Shown here piece by piece: positions 17,993-27,039 of a stretch of DNA of 33,599 nucleotides. Both the position numbers and the translations under genes were made by a program. This stretch comes from Chitinophagia bacterium (GTDB lineage: Bacteria; Bacteroidota; Bacteroidia; Chitinophagales; Chitinophagaceae), in assembly GCA_009928005.1 (NCBI GenBank), contig RFVO01000014.1:1-33599 (forward strand), written 5' to 3'. The notes under the pieces are model-generated. The model was not told where the DNA came from, did no database searches, and saw only the letters and a list, made by a program, of their open reading frames with translations. Positions within the stretch are counted from its first letter, which is position 1, and the number at the start of each line of letters is the position of its first letter.

Positions 17993-18346
17993 ATGAGTAA
18001 AAAAGGCAAATCAAATACAACTAGTCAAAATAATAGCCCTTTGGTGTATAGCACTAATCCAGATTATATGCTTCCCAAGGAAGAAGCATCAACCATTTCA
18101 CTTGCGCCAGCAGAACAACCTTTAAGAATTATTTTAGAAACAAAACACAGAGCTGGAAAAACTGTAACCATAGTGTATGGATTTGAAGGTTCCTTGGATG
18201 CAATGAATGAATTAAGTAGGGCTTTAAAAAACCACTGTGGCACAGGGGGCTCAGTAAAAGATGGAGAAATTATTATCCAAGGCGATCACCGTCAAAAAAT
18301 ATTTCAATACTTAAAACAAAAGGGATACCAAAAAGCAAGGCTTTAG
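17993..18346 (+). CDS. SUI1/eIF1-like translation factor (YciH type)
   Basis: A 117-residue protein. The first ~45 residues are polar and probably disordered. The C-terminal SUI1 domain (~46-117) runs LRIILETKHRAGKTVTIVYG, then GSLDAMNELSRALKNHCGTGGSVKDGEI and IIQGDHRQKIFQYLKQKGY, the standard SUI1 core with the basic loop and the CGTGG turn. Bacterial members are thought to influence start-codon fidelity by analogy with eIF1, but the role is not settled. It converges on dnaX with 10 nt between stops. Confidence 0.9.
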   Translation: MSKKGKSNTTSQNNSPLVYSTNPDYMLPKEEASTISLAPAEQPLRIILETKHRAGKTVTIVYGFEGSLDAMNELSRALKNHCGTGGSVKDGEIIIQGDHRQKIFQYLKQKGYQKARL

Positions 18347-18356
18347 TTGTAAATCT

Positions 18357-20189
18357 CTAGTAGTAAATTTCCAAATTTAATCTTGTTTTTAATTCCTGCA
18401 CTAAAGGATACATTGATGCAATGCGCTCATATTTTTGTTTGCTATTTAAACTTAAATGTAAAGGCACATCTTCTTTTTCACTAGCAGCTACTAGTATACT
18501 AAATTGAATGGCGCGATTATGAAAATGCTCCCAAACTCTTTCTAAAACATTCATTCGCTCTTGCTCAACAAATTTTTGTGCAGTTAAGGCAGGAACAGTA
18601 ATGGTAAAATGAGTTTCATTTTCAATATCTAGTTGTGCTAATTTAAAAGTACTAGCTGCAGAATGTTTTAAAGCTGTTTCTAAAGTATGGGTAAAGTCAT
18701 CCCAGCATTTTCTTAAATCTTCCATGGTAAGTGGAATAGAATCGATGACTTCTTCAATTTTATATTTTTCTCCATATTTATTTTGAAGTACTGCGAGTAA
18801 GTTTTTATTGCTACTTTTTTCAATAGGAGTCGTATTTCTAGGAGTGCTATTTTCTTCTTTAGACAATTGAGATGCTTGAGTTGTAGGATCTGCTTGTGCA
18901 GCTAAAGGTTCAGTTGCTTGCGTTTTGTTAGAAACAGCTTCTTTTGATACTGCTGGCTGCTGTTCTATAATTAACTTAGCCTCTTTAGTGACTACTGAAT
19001 TACTTAAAGGAATAATTTTTTTTAATCGAATAGGATAATGACTATCCACTAATTTTTTTTTTACAACTTGGCTATCTTCCATGCTTAGTTCAACAGCTTG
19101 TTGTAAAAAATTGAGTTTTATAATGGCCATTTCTACATGTAGTCTTTTATTGCGGGCCATTTTAAATTGTATCTCGGCTTCGTTTAATAAGTTCAGTGCA
19201 CTTACTAAATAAGGAGTGCTTATTTGTTTTGATACACTAATATATTGTTCTCTCCATCCTTCAATCGATTCAAGTAATTTTGCACTTGCTGGGTCCTTGC
19301 ATACTAATAAGTTTCTAATAAAACTAGCAAGCCCGTATAAAACCATATCCCCCTCAAATCCTTTCTGATTAATTTCATCATATAATAACATGGCCTGGGT
19401 GAGGTCTTGCGCAGTTAGATGTTCCAATAACTTAAAAAAGTAAGCCTCATCTAAAATATTTAAATGCTCTAAAGTATTTTCATAAGTTAAAGCCCCGTTA
19501 GAAAAACTTACTATTTTATCTAAAATACTTAAGGCATCACGCATGCAACCTTCACTTTTTTGAGCAATAAGTTGTAAAGCATTTTTTTCGGCCTTAATAT
19601 TTTCTTTACTAATAATTTCTTCTAAATGTGTAACGGTGTCATTGGAAGTTATTCGTCTAAAATCAAAAATTTGACAACGGCTTAAAATAGTTGGAAGAAT
19701 TTTATGTTTTTCAGTAGTGGCTAAAATAAAAATGGCAAAGGGGGGAGGTTCTTCTAATGTTTTTAGAAATGCATTAAAGGCACTAGTACTTAACATGTGA
19801 ACCTCATCTACTATATATACTTTATACTTACCAGCTTGAGGTGCAAAGCGCACTTGTTCTACTAAAGTTCTGATATCGTCTACAGAGTTATTACTCGCCG
19901 CATCCAATTCATGAATATTTAAACTTGCGCCTTTTTCAAAAGAAATACAAGACTCGCAAGTATTACATGCTTCTCCTTCCTTGGTAATATTAGTACAATT
20001 AATAGTTTTAGCTAAAATACGTGCGCAAGTAGTTTTACCCACTCCCCTTGGTCCACAAAATAAAAAGGCATGCGCCAAATGATTATTTAAAATGGCATTT
20101 TTTAAAGTAGTAGTAATAGGCGCCTGTCCCACCACTGTATTAAAGTTTTGGGGCCTGTATTTTCTAGCTGAAACGACGAAATTATCCAT
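18357..20189 (-). CDS. dnaX: DNA polymerase III subunit gamma/tau
   Basis: From the ATG at 20189 the protein has 610 residues and begins MDNFVVSARKYRPQNFNTVV, the standard DnaX start. Walker A is GPRGVGKTT (46-54). Four zinc-binding cysteines are C65, C75, C78 and C81. Walker B DEVHML and sensor 1 (LATTEKHKILPTILSRCQ) follow. Domains I-III end near residue 360; a low-complexity Gln/Thr/Ser linker (~400-465) leads to a C-terminal domain. It is the clamp-loader ATPase that also links polymerase cores. A longer frame opens at 20231, but the extra 14 residues contain the predicted promoter box 20226-20219, so the internal ATG is preferred. I saw no slippery frameshift site. Confidence 0.95.
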   Translation of the reverse strand: MDNFVVSARKYRPQNFNTVVGQAPITTTLKNAILNNHLAHAFLFCGPRGVGKTTCARILAKTINCTNITKEGEACNTCESCISFEKGASLNIHELDAASNNSVDDIRTLVEQVRFAPQAGKYKVYIVDEVHMLSTSAFNAFLKTLEEPPPFAIFILATTEKHKILPTILSRCQIFDFRRITSNDTVTHLEEIISKENIKAEKNALQLIAQKSEGCMRDALSILDKIVSFSNGALTYENTLEHLNILDEAYFFKLLEHLTAQDLTQAMLLYDEINQKGFEGDMVLYGLASFIRNLLVCKDPASAKLLESIEGWREQYISVSKQISTPYLVSALNLLNEAEIQFKMARNKRLHVEMAIIKLNFLQQAVELSMEDSQVVKKKLVDSHYPIRLKKIIPLSNSVVTKEAKLIIEQQPAVSKEAVSNKTQATEPLAAQADPTTQASQLSKEENSTPRNTTPIEKSSNKNLLAVLQNKYGEKYKIEEVIDSIPLTMEDLRKCWDDFTHTLETALKHSAASTFKLAQLDIENETHFTITVPALTAQKFVEQERMNVLERVWEHFHNRAIQFSILVAASEKEDVPLHLSLNSKQKYERIASMYPLVQELKTRLNLEIYY

Positions 20190-20218
20190 AGTTGACGCGC
20201 AATATACACATTCAAAAT

Positions 20219-20226
20219 CAAAAGTA
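20219..20226 (-). promoter_or_regulatory. Predicted -7 box of dnaX
   Basis: The minus strand reads TACTTTTG, an exact TAnnTTTG match 29 nt before the ATG at 20189 and inside the longer alternative frame. It supports the shorter protein. No clear -33 box. Confidence 0.45.
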
Positions 20227-20292
20227 TTCACTAGGTAATTAAATCTTATCCCCTAATTGTTAAAGACCTATTTAGGGCCTTATTACGTGCCC

Positions 20293-21486
20293 TTATTTTG
20301 TGCTGTAATCCATAGGGGGATGTCTTTCAAATGGATAGACGCTTGGGTTAAAAATATATCTATAAGTGACCATCTGTCTACTAGGATGAGCGTCTAAGCT
20401 TTTATAAATATTCACCATTTTGGGATTCCAGTCTGCAGCCCAGCCCATTTCATATTGGTTATATTTTTTTATTTTAAGCAAAATAAGATTGCAGCAATAT
20501 ATTAAATAACTATCTACGCCCAAGGCTTGGTATTTTGGCACAACGCCAAACGCTAAACCCGTTAATTTATGATTAGTTCCTCTTAATTTCATCCATAATA
20601 AATGTAGTTTTTGAAACAGTCCCAATTTTCCATTAAAATATTTAAAATATTGATTCACATCTGGAATATTAATAAACATTGCAATGGGCTCTTCTTTATA
20701 ATAAGCAAACCAAATAACTCTTTCATCCATCACCACTTTCAAAGTTTTAAATAGTTTTAATATTTGTTCCAAGGTGATGGCTTTTTCTTCGCCATGCTGA
20801 GCCCAAGCATTATTATAAATATGCACAAAGTCCCTGGCGAATTTTTCTAAATTATTTTTATCTAAATGAAGTGCTGAATAATCAGGCTTGGCTTTAAATT
20901 TATTGTAACGCTCTTCAAATCGAGCAGGAAGGGGTTCGTTTAAATTTTTCTGGTAATAATATTGATTGTAGTAATTCTGAAAACCATAATTGGTTATTAG
21001 AGCTTCGTAATAGCTTGGGTTGAAAGACATACCATACATAGGTTCTGCATCAAATCCTTTCACCATGAGTCCCCACCATTTATCTCGGTCGCCAAAATTA
21101 ATAGGGCCATCCATGGCTTGCATGCCGTTTTCATTTAGCCATGCCTGTGCAGTTGAAAAAAGTAAATTAGCGGTAGCTTGTTCATTGATGCAATCAAAAA
21201 ATCCTACACAACCTACTGGATATTCTGTGCCTTTATTTTTATAGCTCTCGTAATAAAATGCGGCTATGCGCCCAACACAAATACCTTCTTCGTTTTGCGC
21301 AATCCATCTTTTAGCATCACCCCCTTTAAATAATTTATTATGGCTTCGATCAAATACTTGATTCACTTCATTGTCTAAGGGTCTTATATAATTTGGGTTG
21401 TATTTGTTTAAAGTAGCATTTACTTCTAGAAATTCTTTTTCTAAATGAGGGGTATTCACTTCAATAATGCTAATTGTCCTATTCAT
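20293..21486 (-). CDS. GNAT-like conserved protein (YghO-like)
   Basis: A 397-residue soluble protein I recognise only at fold level. Residues ~30-150 read like an acyltransferase (GNAT) half: RWIAQNEEGICVGRIAAFY, GCVGFFDCI, then LFSTAQAWLNENGMQAMDGPINF, and the FGDRDKWWGLMVKGF motif. A second half (~205-390) has VIWFAYYKEEPIAMFINIPD, GLAFGVVPKYQALGVDSYLIY and YEMGWAADWNPKMVNIYKSL, again GNAT-like (a beta strand, then an acetyl-CoA-type V-P-x-Y-Q-A-L-G loop). Tandem GNAT folds are likely. The substrate is unknown. It is the last gene after dnaB and rsmE, 9 nt from rsmE, and ends 61 nt before the unrelated dnaX frame. Confidence 0.6.
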   Translation of the reverse strand: MNRTISIIEVNTPHLEKEFLEVNATLNKYNPNYIRPLDNEVNQVFDRSHNKLFKGGDAKRWIAQNEEGICVGRIAAFYYESYKNKGTEYPVGCVGFFDCINEQATANLLFSTAQAWLNENGMQAMDGPINFGDRDKWWGLMVKGFDAEPMYGMSFNPSYYEALITNYGFQNYYNQYYYQKNLNEPLPARFEERYNKFKAKPDYSALHLDKNNLEKFARDFVHIYNNAWAQHGEEKAITLEQILKLFKTLKVVMDERVIWFAYYKEEPIAMFINIPDVNQYFKYFNGKLGLFQKLHLLWMKLRGTNHKLTGLAFGVVPKYQALGVDSYLIYCCNLILLKIKKYNQYEMGWAADWNPKMVNIYKSLDAHPSRQMVTYRYIFNPSVYPFERHPPMDYSTK

Positions 21487-21495
21487 TGATTGAAA

Positions 21496-22197
21496 TTAGA
21501 ATTTTTTTAATACACTTAGAGCAAATAGGGCAGCAGTTTCAGTTCTAAGACGCGTTGGTCCTAAATAAATGGCCTGATAATTATTTGCAAGGGCTAATTC
21601 AATTTCAGATGAAGAAAAATCGCCTTCAGGACCAATTAATAATAAGCAGTCTGAGGCAGCTTCTATTTTTTTAATATTTAATTTATCACCTGCTTCACAA
21701 TGGGCAATTAATTTCTGCGCTTGTTTTTGATTTTGAATTGCTTCTTTAAATTTTACAGGGGTTCCTAGTAAAGGAAGCCAAACCTGCTGACTTTGTATCA
21801 TGGCCGATTGCAAAATATTTTGAAATCTTTCCAATTTAAACTTTTCAAATAAAGTATGTTCACAAAGCAGGGGTAAGATTTCATAAATACCCATTTCGGT
21901 TGCTTTTTCTAATAGCCATTCTAACCTGGTAAGGTTTTTTAGAAGTCCAATACCTAAAGTAATTTTTTGTGAATGTGCTGGTATATATTTTTCTGATTGT
22001 ATTTGTACAATCGTATTTTTTTTATGAGCGTTTACAATAATAGCTTCAAATAAATAGCCCAACCCATTGGTAATATCTACTCTATGATTTTCTTGCATTC
22101 TCAGTACTTGAATGCAATGCTTACTACTTATTTCATTTAAGGTAAAATTAGTTTGACCTGATACAATATTAGGCTCGTAAAAATAAGGTATCGACAT
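21496..22197 (-). CDS. rsmE: 16S rRNA (uracil-1498-N3)-methyltransferase
   Basis: A 233-residue SPOUT-class methyltransferase. The N-terminal PUA-like domain (~1-70) contains HCIQVLRMQENHRVDITNG. The knot domain has GIGLLKNLTRLEWLLEKATE, LIGPEGDFSSSEIELA (SAM-binding GPEGG-type loop, with D in place of the second G-x) and the C-terminal LGPTRLRTETAALFAL knot. It methylates U1498 of 16S rRNA in the assembled small subunit. It sits 13 nt after dnaB and 9 nt before the GNAT-like gene, so the three are probably one operon. Length is normal. Confidence 0.94.
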   Translation of the reverse strand: MSIPYFYEPNIVSGQTNFTLNEISSKHCIQVLRMQENHRVDITNGLGYLFEAIIVNAHKKNTIVQIQSEKYIPAHSQKITLGIGLLKNLTRLEWLLEKATEMGIYEILPLLCEHTLFEKFKLERFQNILQSAMIQSQQVWLPLLGTPVKFKEAIQNQKQAQKLIAHCEAGDKLNIKKIEAASDCLLLIGPEGDFSSSEIELALANNYQAIYLGPTRLRTETAALFALSVLKKF

Positions 22198-22210
22198 AGC
22201 TTCGTCTTAT

Positions 22211-23779
22211 TTAAAACGGTTGGTCATCATTAATACCTTCGTCAAATTCTCCTTCATTCATCTTACTTCCTTGAATAAAGAATTTACCGCCATCTGGTGT
22301 GCCTCCGCTATTTAAGCTAGCTTGTAAAGGTTTATAGTTACTTGCAAGACCGGGAATACCAGCATCACCTTCCCATTCTTCAAATCTTTGAATATCTAAA
22401 TTGGCCCTTAGTTTCACTAAGTCTAAACGACCATTTCTGTGCTTGGCAATTCTAATGTGCGTTTCGCCTTGTGTACTTTCTCCCATTTCATTACTCATTA
22501 CTTCGTAATATTCTGGACGATAAATAAACATAACCATATCGGCGTCTTGTTCAATGGCTCCCGATTCTCGTAAATCACTCAACTGTGGCATCTTACTTTC
22601 TTTTCTAGTTTCTACTGCACGACTTAATTGAGAAAGTGCAATGATAGGAATATTTAATTCCTTCGCTAAGGCTTTTAAACTTCTTGAGATATTGCTAATT
22701 TCTTGTTCACGATTAGAGTTTCTATCACCAGAGCCACTCATTAATTGTAAGTAGTCAATAATGATAATTTTAACTTGGTGTTTGTTCACTAGTCTTCTTG
22801 CCTTCGCTCTAAATTCAAAAATATTTAATGCCGCTGTATCATCAATATAAATAGGTGCTTGTTCTAATTTTTTTATACCCTTGCTATGTAATTGTTGATA
22901 TTCGTATTCTTCTAATTTACCTCTTGAAATTTTTTCCATTTTAATTTCACTCTCTGCACTTAAAATACGTTGCACTAATTGACTTGCACTCATCTCTAAG
23001 CTAAAAAATCCGACTGCCTGTGGTTTGGTAGGATGAAGTGCTGCATTACGCGCCAAGTTTAATGCGAAAGCGGTTTTACCCACAGAAGGTCGTGCAGCTA
23101 AAATAATTAAATCGGTGGGTTGCCATCCGTAAGTAATTCTATCAAGCGAAGTGAATCCACTAGGTACACCAGATATCTCGTCTTTTTTTGTTCTTAGTTG
23201 ATCGATACGCGTAACGGCATGTGCTAAAGCATCTCCAATATCCACGAAGTTTTTCTTCAAATAGTTATTAGTGATATTAAACATTTTTGTTTCACTATCA
23301 TCTAGTAAATCAAAAACATCGGTGCTATCTTCATAAGCATTTGCAATTACCTCGCCACTAATTCTTATTAATTCTCTTTGAATAAATTTTTGTAAAACAA
23401 TTCTTCCATGTGCTTCAATGTTGGCTGTAGAAACAACTACATTGGTTAATTTAGAAATATAATAAGCACCACCAATAATATCTAATTGCTCGCGCATTTT
23501 TAATTCTTCCACCATGGTCAACATGTCAATAGGCATGTTTTTTTGTTGCAAGCCCTGCATAGCGCCAAAAATTAGTTGATGTGCTTCTACATAAAAACAT
23601 TCTGGTTTTAAAATTTCACTAATGGTATCGAATGCACTTTTGTCTAAAAGTATAGCGCCAAGTACTGCTTCTTCTAGTTCTCTTGCCTGTGGTGGAATCT
23701 TTCCATACATCATAGAACTAATATCTATATTGCTATTTTTCTTCTTTGCTCTGTTTGTATTTATACTAGGGATAGACAT
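22211..23779 (-). CDS. dnaB: Replicative DNA helicase DnaB
   Basis: A 522-residue hexameric helicase. The N-terminal domain (~25-125) has PPQARELEEAVLGAILLD; the RecA-like C-terminal domain begins near 190 with SGVPSGFTSLDRITYGWQPTDLI. Walker A is RPSVGKT (~230-236), followed by FFSLEMSASQLVQR, the IIIDYLQLM Walker B, LSQLSRAVE and DLRESGAIEQDADMVMFIYRPEYY. No intein interrupts it, which is worth noting since dnaB is a common intein site. The C-terminal ~50 residues are Gly/Asp-rich and probably disordered. It heads the dnaB-rsmE-GNAT run and is divergent from pheT across 200 nt. Confidence 0.97.
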   Translation of the reverse strand: MSIPSINTNRAKKKNSNIDISSMMYGKIPPQARELEEAVLGAILLDKSAFDTISEILKPECFYVEAHQLIFGAMQGLQQKNMPIDMLTMVEELKMREQLDIIGGAYYISKLTNVVVSTANIEAHGRIVLQKFIQRELIRISGEVIANAYEDSTDVFDLLDDSETKMFNITNNYLKKNFVDIGDALAHAVTRIDQLRTKKDEISGVPSGFTSLDRITYGWQPTDLIILAARPSVGKTAFALNLARNAALHPTKPQAVGFFSLEMSASQLVQRILSAESEIKMEKISRGKLEEYEYQQLHSKGIKKLEQAPIYIDDTAALNIFEFRAKARRLVNKHQVKIIIIDYLQLMSGSGDRNSNREQEISNISRSLKALAKELNIPIIALSQLSRAVETRKESKMPQLSDLRESGAIEQDADMVMFIYRPEYYEVMSNEMGESTQGETHIRIAKHRNGRLDLVKLRANLDIQRFEEWEGDAGIPGLASNYKPLQASLNSGGTPDGGKFFIQGSKMNEGEFDEGINDDQPF

Positions 23780-23949
23780 AGTGATTGACCAATTTTCTTA
23801 CTGCGAAAATCAAACCAAATTAGGACTTCAAGAAATTTAGTTTTGCAATAGGGTTGTACACAGGTCTTCGTCATCTGAAATCCACAAAAAAAGGGGGTTA
23901 TTAACGGGTTTTGCACCTAGTTTTTAACTAAAAGCACTTAAAAATTAGT

Positions 23950-23957
23950 ATTTTTGA
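23950..23957 (+). promoter_or_regulatory. Predicted -7 box of the pheT operon
   Basis: TATTTTTG, an exact TAnnTTTG match, ends 22 nt before the pheT ATG. A second exact match, TAGTTTTG, lies at 23838-23845 and could be an upstream promoter. Neither has a well-placed TTTG -33 box. The rest of the 23780-23979 gap is AT-rich with a short G-run at about 23893 and nothing else I could recognise. Confidence 0.4.
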
Positions 23958-23979
23958 AGCTATACCATAAAGTTGTTCT

Positions 23980-26388
23980 ATGACGATTAGTTATCGCTGG
24001 TTGAGTGAATATTTGCCACATACGGTGAGTCCCGAAAAGTTATCCCTTATTTTAACTTCTATTGGGCTAGAAGTAGAGTCATTAGAAAAATATGAAAATT
24101 TTAAAGGAGGTCTTACAGGTTTGGTGGTAGGAGAGGTATTAGAAGTGGTAAAACATCCAGGTGCTGATAAATTAAATTTAACTAAGGTTGATATTGGCAT
24201 GGGCCAACCCTTAGCTATTGTTTGTGGTGCAACAAATGTAGCCAAAGGACAAAAAGTAGTAGTTGCCACTATTGGAACAACTATATATCCAAAAGGGGGA
24301 GAGCCCATAACTATGAAGCTTGCTAAAATTAGAGGAGAGCAAAGTGAAGGAATGATTTGTGCAGAAGATGAAATTGGATTAAGTGATGATCATGGAGGAA
24401 TTATAGTCTTGGATCCAAATATAAAAGTAGGTACTGCAGTTTCTACAATTTATGAATCTTATGAAGATTGGATTTATGAAATTGGGCTTACCCCTAATAG
24501 AATGGATGCCATGAGTCATTATGGGGTAGCTAAAGATGTTTGTGCTTATTTATCTTATCATGAAACACCGGTAGCCGCCATTAGTCCTTTTAAAAAACAA
24601 GCATTCAAAGATAAATCGGTAACCCCTTTTAAAGTAAGCATTGAAGATACAGCAGGATGTAAAAGATATAGCGGACTTGTTATTGAAGGAGTATCAGTAA
24701 AACCATCTCCTTCTTGGTTAAAAAATAAATTACAAGCCATTGGTGTTCGTAGCATTAATAATATTGTAGACATAACTAATTATATTTTACATGAAACAGG
24801 TCAACCTCTTCATGCCTTTGATGCGGCGGAGATAAAAGATAAAACCATTCTTGTAAAAAAATATCCAGCAGGCACTAAGTTTACTACACTTGATGGTGTG
24901 GATAGAACCTTAACTGCAAATGATTTAATGATTAGCGATACACAAAAACCTTTATGTATCGCGGGGGTATTTGGCGGGCTTTCAAGTGGCGTAAAAGCAA
25001 GTACTACGAATTTATTTTTAGAAAGTGCTTTGTTTGACAATGTACATATAAGAAAAACATCGGTGTACCATGGTTTAAGAACCGATGCAGCTTCTCGTTT
25101 TGAAAAAGGCGTAGCCATTGATGGCACAGTGCTTGTTTTAGAACATGCGGCTCAATTAATTCAAGAATTAGCAGGAGGAAAATGTAGTGAAGTGATTGAT
25201 ATATATCCAGCACCAGTTTCTAAAACCAAGGTGGATATTAGCTTTGCCTATTTAAAAAAATTAAGTGGTAAAGTTTATTCAGTAGAAAAAGTAAAAACTA
25301 TTCTTACAAGTTTAGGATTTGAAATATTGAAAGAAACGCTAGAAGGTTTAGCATTAGCTGTACCTTATCATAAACCAGATATTAGTATTGCTGCCGATAT
25401 CGTGGAAGAAGTATTAAGAATTGATGGCCTGGATAATATAGCTATTCCAAGTGTTATTACCATGAGTCCAGCTATTGACCCATTAGAGAAAAAAGAAAAG
25501 TTCAAAGATAAAATTGCACAATATTTAGTAGGTCGTGGTTTTACAGAAATTTTAACCAACTCAATTACCAATAGTGCTTATTTTGCTGAAAATGTCATTG
25601 CGCGTTCAGTAAAAATGCTTAATAATTTAACAGCAGAATTAGACCTCATGCGCCCATCAATGTTAGAGACAGGCCTAGAAACTATTGCTTATAATATTAA
25701 TAGAAAGAATACTTCTATTTCCTTTTTTGAAATGGGAAAAGTGTATGGGAAATCGGGTAATGGTAAATATTATGAGTCCGAGCAATTGGCAATTTATATT
25801 TCAGGCAAACAAAATGCAGATGGATGGAGAACCAAGGCCCAGCCCGCTGATTTCTTTGTTGCAAAAGGAATGGCTACTGCTTTATTTAAATTATTAGGAC
25901 TTCCTAGCGGTATGTGGAAAGCTGCAGACCCAGGTCAAGTCAATTACATTTTAGATAAAAAAACAGTTTGTACTGTTGAAATAATAGGTACAAAAAAACT
26001 ACAAACATTTGGCATTAAGCAATCGGTATTATATATTCAATTCGATTTATCAAACCTACTTGCTTTATATCAAAGTAAGCAAGTAGTTTACCAAGAAGTT
26101 TCAAAGTATCCTTCAGTGGAGCGTGACATAGCATTAGTACTTCCAACAGCTACAGAATATGCAGCCATTGAGCAAAGTATTGCAGCAGTTAAATTAGCAG
26201 CGCTTCAGCAAACAAGTGTTTTTGATATTTTTGAAAGTGAAAAATTAGGCGATCAGAAAAAATCGGTGGCTATTAATTTTGTGTTTAATGCAAGCGACAA
26301 AACATTGACCGATGTGGAGATAGAAACCATGATGAAAAAATTGATACAATCATTTGAAAAAAACCTTCAAGCAGAAATTAGAAAATAA
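23980..26388 (+). CDS. pheT: Phenylalanine-tRNA ligase beta subunit
   Basis: An 802-residue subunit with all expected domains: B1 (MTISYRWLSEYLP), the EMAP-like tRNA-binding B2 domain (~40-155; VVGEVLEVVKHPGADKLNL), the B3/B4 editing region (LTPNRMDAMSHYGVAKD, NNIVDITNYILHETGQPLHAFD), B5, the B6/B7 catalytic-like core, and a C-terminal anticodon-recognition FDX-ACB domain (YPSVERDIALVLP to the end). It works with PheS in an alpha2-beta2 enzyme; pheS is not in this window, as the two genes are often apart in this phylum. It heads a run with a coiled-coil protein (27-nt gap) and zapA. Confidence 0.96.
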   Translation: MTISYRWLSEYLPHTVSPEKLSLILTSIGLEVESLEKYENFKGGLTGLVVGEVLEVVKHPGADKLNLTKVDIGMGQPLAIVCGATNVAKGQKVVVATIGTTIYPKGGEPITMKLAKIRGEQSEGMICAEDEIGLSDDHGGIIVLDPNIKVGTAVSTIYESYEDWIYEIGLTPNRMDAMSHYGVAKDVCAYLSYHETPVAAISPFKKQAFKDKSVTPFKVSIEDTAGCKRYSGLVIEGVSVKPSPSWLKNKLQAIGVRSINNIVDITNYILHETGQPLHAFDAAEIKDKTILVKKYPAGTKFTTLDGVDRTLTANDLMISDTQKPLCIAGVFGGLSSGVKASTTNLFLESALFDNVHIRKTSVYHGLRTDAASRFEKGVAIDGTVLVLEHAAQLIQELAGGKCSEVIDIYPAPVSKTKVDISFAYLKKLSGKVYSVEKVKTILTSLGFEILKETLEGLALAVPYHKPDISIAADIVEEVLRIDGLDNIAIPSVITMSPAIDPLEKKEKFKDKIAQYLVGRGFTEILTNSITNSAYFAENVIARSVKMLNNLTAELDLMRPSMLETGLETIAYNINRKNTSISFFEMGKVYGKSGNGKYYESEQLAIYISGKQNADGWRTKAQPADFFVAKGMATALFKLLGLPSGMWKAADPGQVNYILDKKTVCTVEIIGTKKLQTFGIKQSVLYIQFDLSNLLALYQSKQVVYQEVSKYPSVERDIALVLPTATEYAAIEQSIAAVKLAALQQTSVFDIFESEKLGDQKKSVAINFVFNASDKTLTDVEIETMMKKLIQSFEKNLQAEIRK

Positions 26389-26415
26389 TTTTTTTAGCAA
26401 ATTTAAAATACAAGT

Positions 26416-26703
26416 ATGTTGGATATTGCTTCTTCATTAGCTAATTTACAAGAGAAAATACAACTCTTATTAAAGCGAGCGGCTTTAATGGAAAAGGAGA
26501 ATATGCAATTAAAGGCAAGCCTTAACAAGGAGCAAAATTTAGTGAAGCAATTAACTGACCAAGTGCAACAAGGAAAATCAGAATTAGCTGCAGCAATGGT
26601 CAAAACAGCTAGTATGCAGCCCGCAGATAAGGAAGCCTTGATTAAAAAAGTAGACCAATACATTAAAGAAATAGATACTGCCATTAAAAATTTGAATCCT
26701 TAA
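26416..26703 (+). CDS. Small coiled-coil protein upstream of zapA
   Basis: A 95-residue, soluble, almost wholly helical protein. Residues ~5-65 show heptad spacing of Leu/Ile/Val/Met (LANLQEKIQLLLKRAALMEKEN and onward), then a short break (SMQPADKE) and a second helix ending at the C-terminus. No enzymatic motif is seen. It lies 3 nt before zapA, so translation is probably coupled. Size, coiled coil and linkage resemble ZapB, the partner of ZapA in other phyla, but coiled-coil likeness is weak evidence of homology. I infer a cell-division role at moderate confidence only. The antisense frame at 26403-26684 is a shadow. Confidence 0.75.
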   Translation: MLDIASSLANLQEKIQLLLKRAALMEKENMQLKASLNKEQNLVKQLTDQVQQGKSELAAAMVKTASMQPADKEALIKKVDQYIKEIDTAIKNLNP

Positions 26704-26706
26704 TTT

Positions 26707-27006
26707 ATGTCAGACAACCAAGAAGCCAGTTTAATTCCTGTAAATATTACTATTGCCGATAGGTCCTACCGTATCAAACTTGCTGCCAAGGATGAGGAGG
26801 CGGTTCGTAAAACGGCTGCCCTTATTAACCAAAAATTGGTAGAGTTTAAAAATGCTTATGCAGGCAAGGATATGCAAGATTATATATCTATGGTTTTACT
26901 TTGGTTCACCACCGAGCAGCAGCAGACTGGCCAGAACCTTTATGAGCTAGAAGACATTCAAAATCAGATTGATGCGCTTACTAGTTCTATTGAAAAGGCG
27001 CTTTAA
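26707..27006 (+). CDS. zapA: Cell division protein ZapA
   Basis: A 99-residue ZapA-family protein. The N-terminal beta-hairpin domain reads SLIPVNITIADRSYRIKLAA, followed by the conserved DEEAVRKTAALINQKLVEFK and a helix with MQDYISMVLLWFTTEQQQ that continues as a coiled coil to the end. ZapA tetramers bind and bundle FtsZ filaments at mid-cell. Two short genes, this and the coiled-coil gene 3 nt upstream, follow pheT. The 256-nt gap downstream is noncoding and may carry a structured RNA; in other bacteria zapA is a frequent neighbour of the 6S RNA gene. Confidence 0.92.
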   Translation: MSDNQEASLIPVNITIADRSYRIKLAAKDEEAVRKTAALINQKLVEFKNAYAGKDMQDYISMVLLWFTTEQQQTGQNLYELEDIQNQIDALTSSIEKAL

Positions 27007-27039
27007 GCCACATAATTTGGTCCCTTCGACTCCATTCTT

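Noticed and set aside
18357-20189. Programmed frameshift or slippery site in dnaX
   Set aside because: The frame is continuous to the C-terminal domain and I saw no A-run followed by a stem of the E. coli type at the end of domain III.
20190-20231. Longer dnaX start at 20231
   Set aside because: The extra 14 residues hold a TACTTTTG box, and DnaX proteins begin at the MDNF-type start (20189).
24810-25127. A 105-codon antisense frame within pheT (and similar frames at 23991-24308 and 24558-24773)
   Set aside because: pheT is an intact, well-conserved gene across these spans; the opposite frames have no recognisable domain and are shadows of it.
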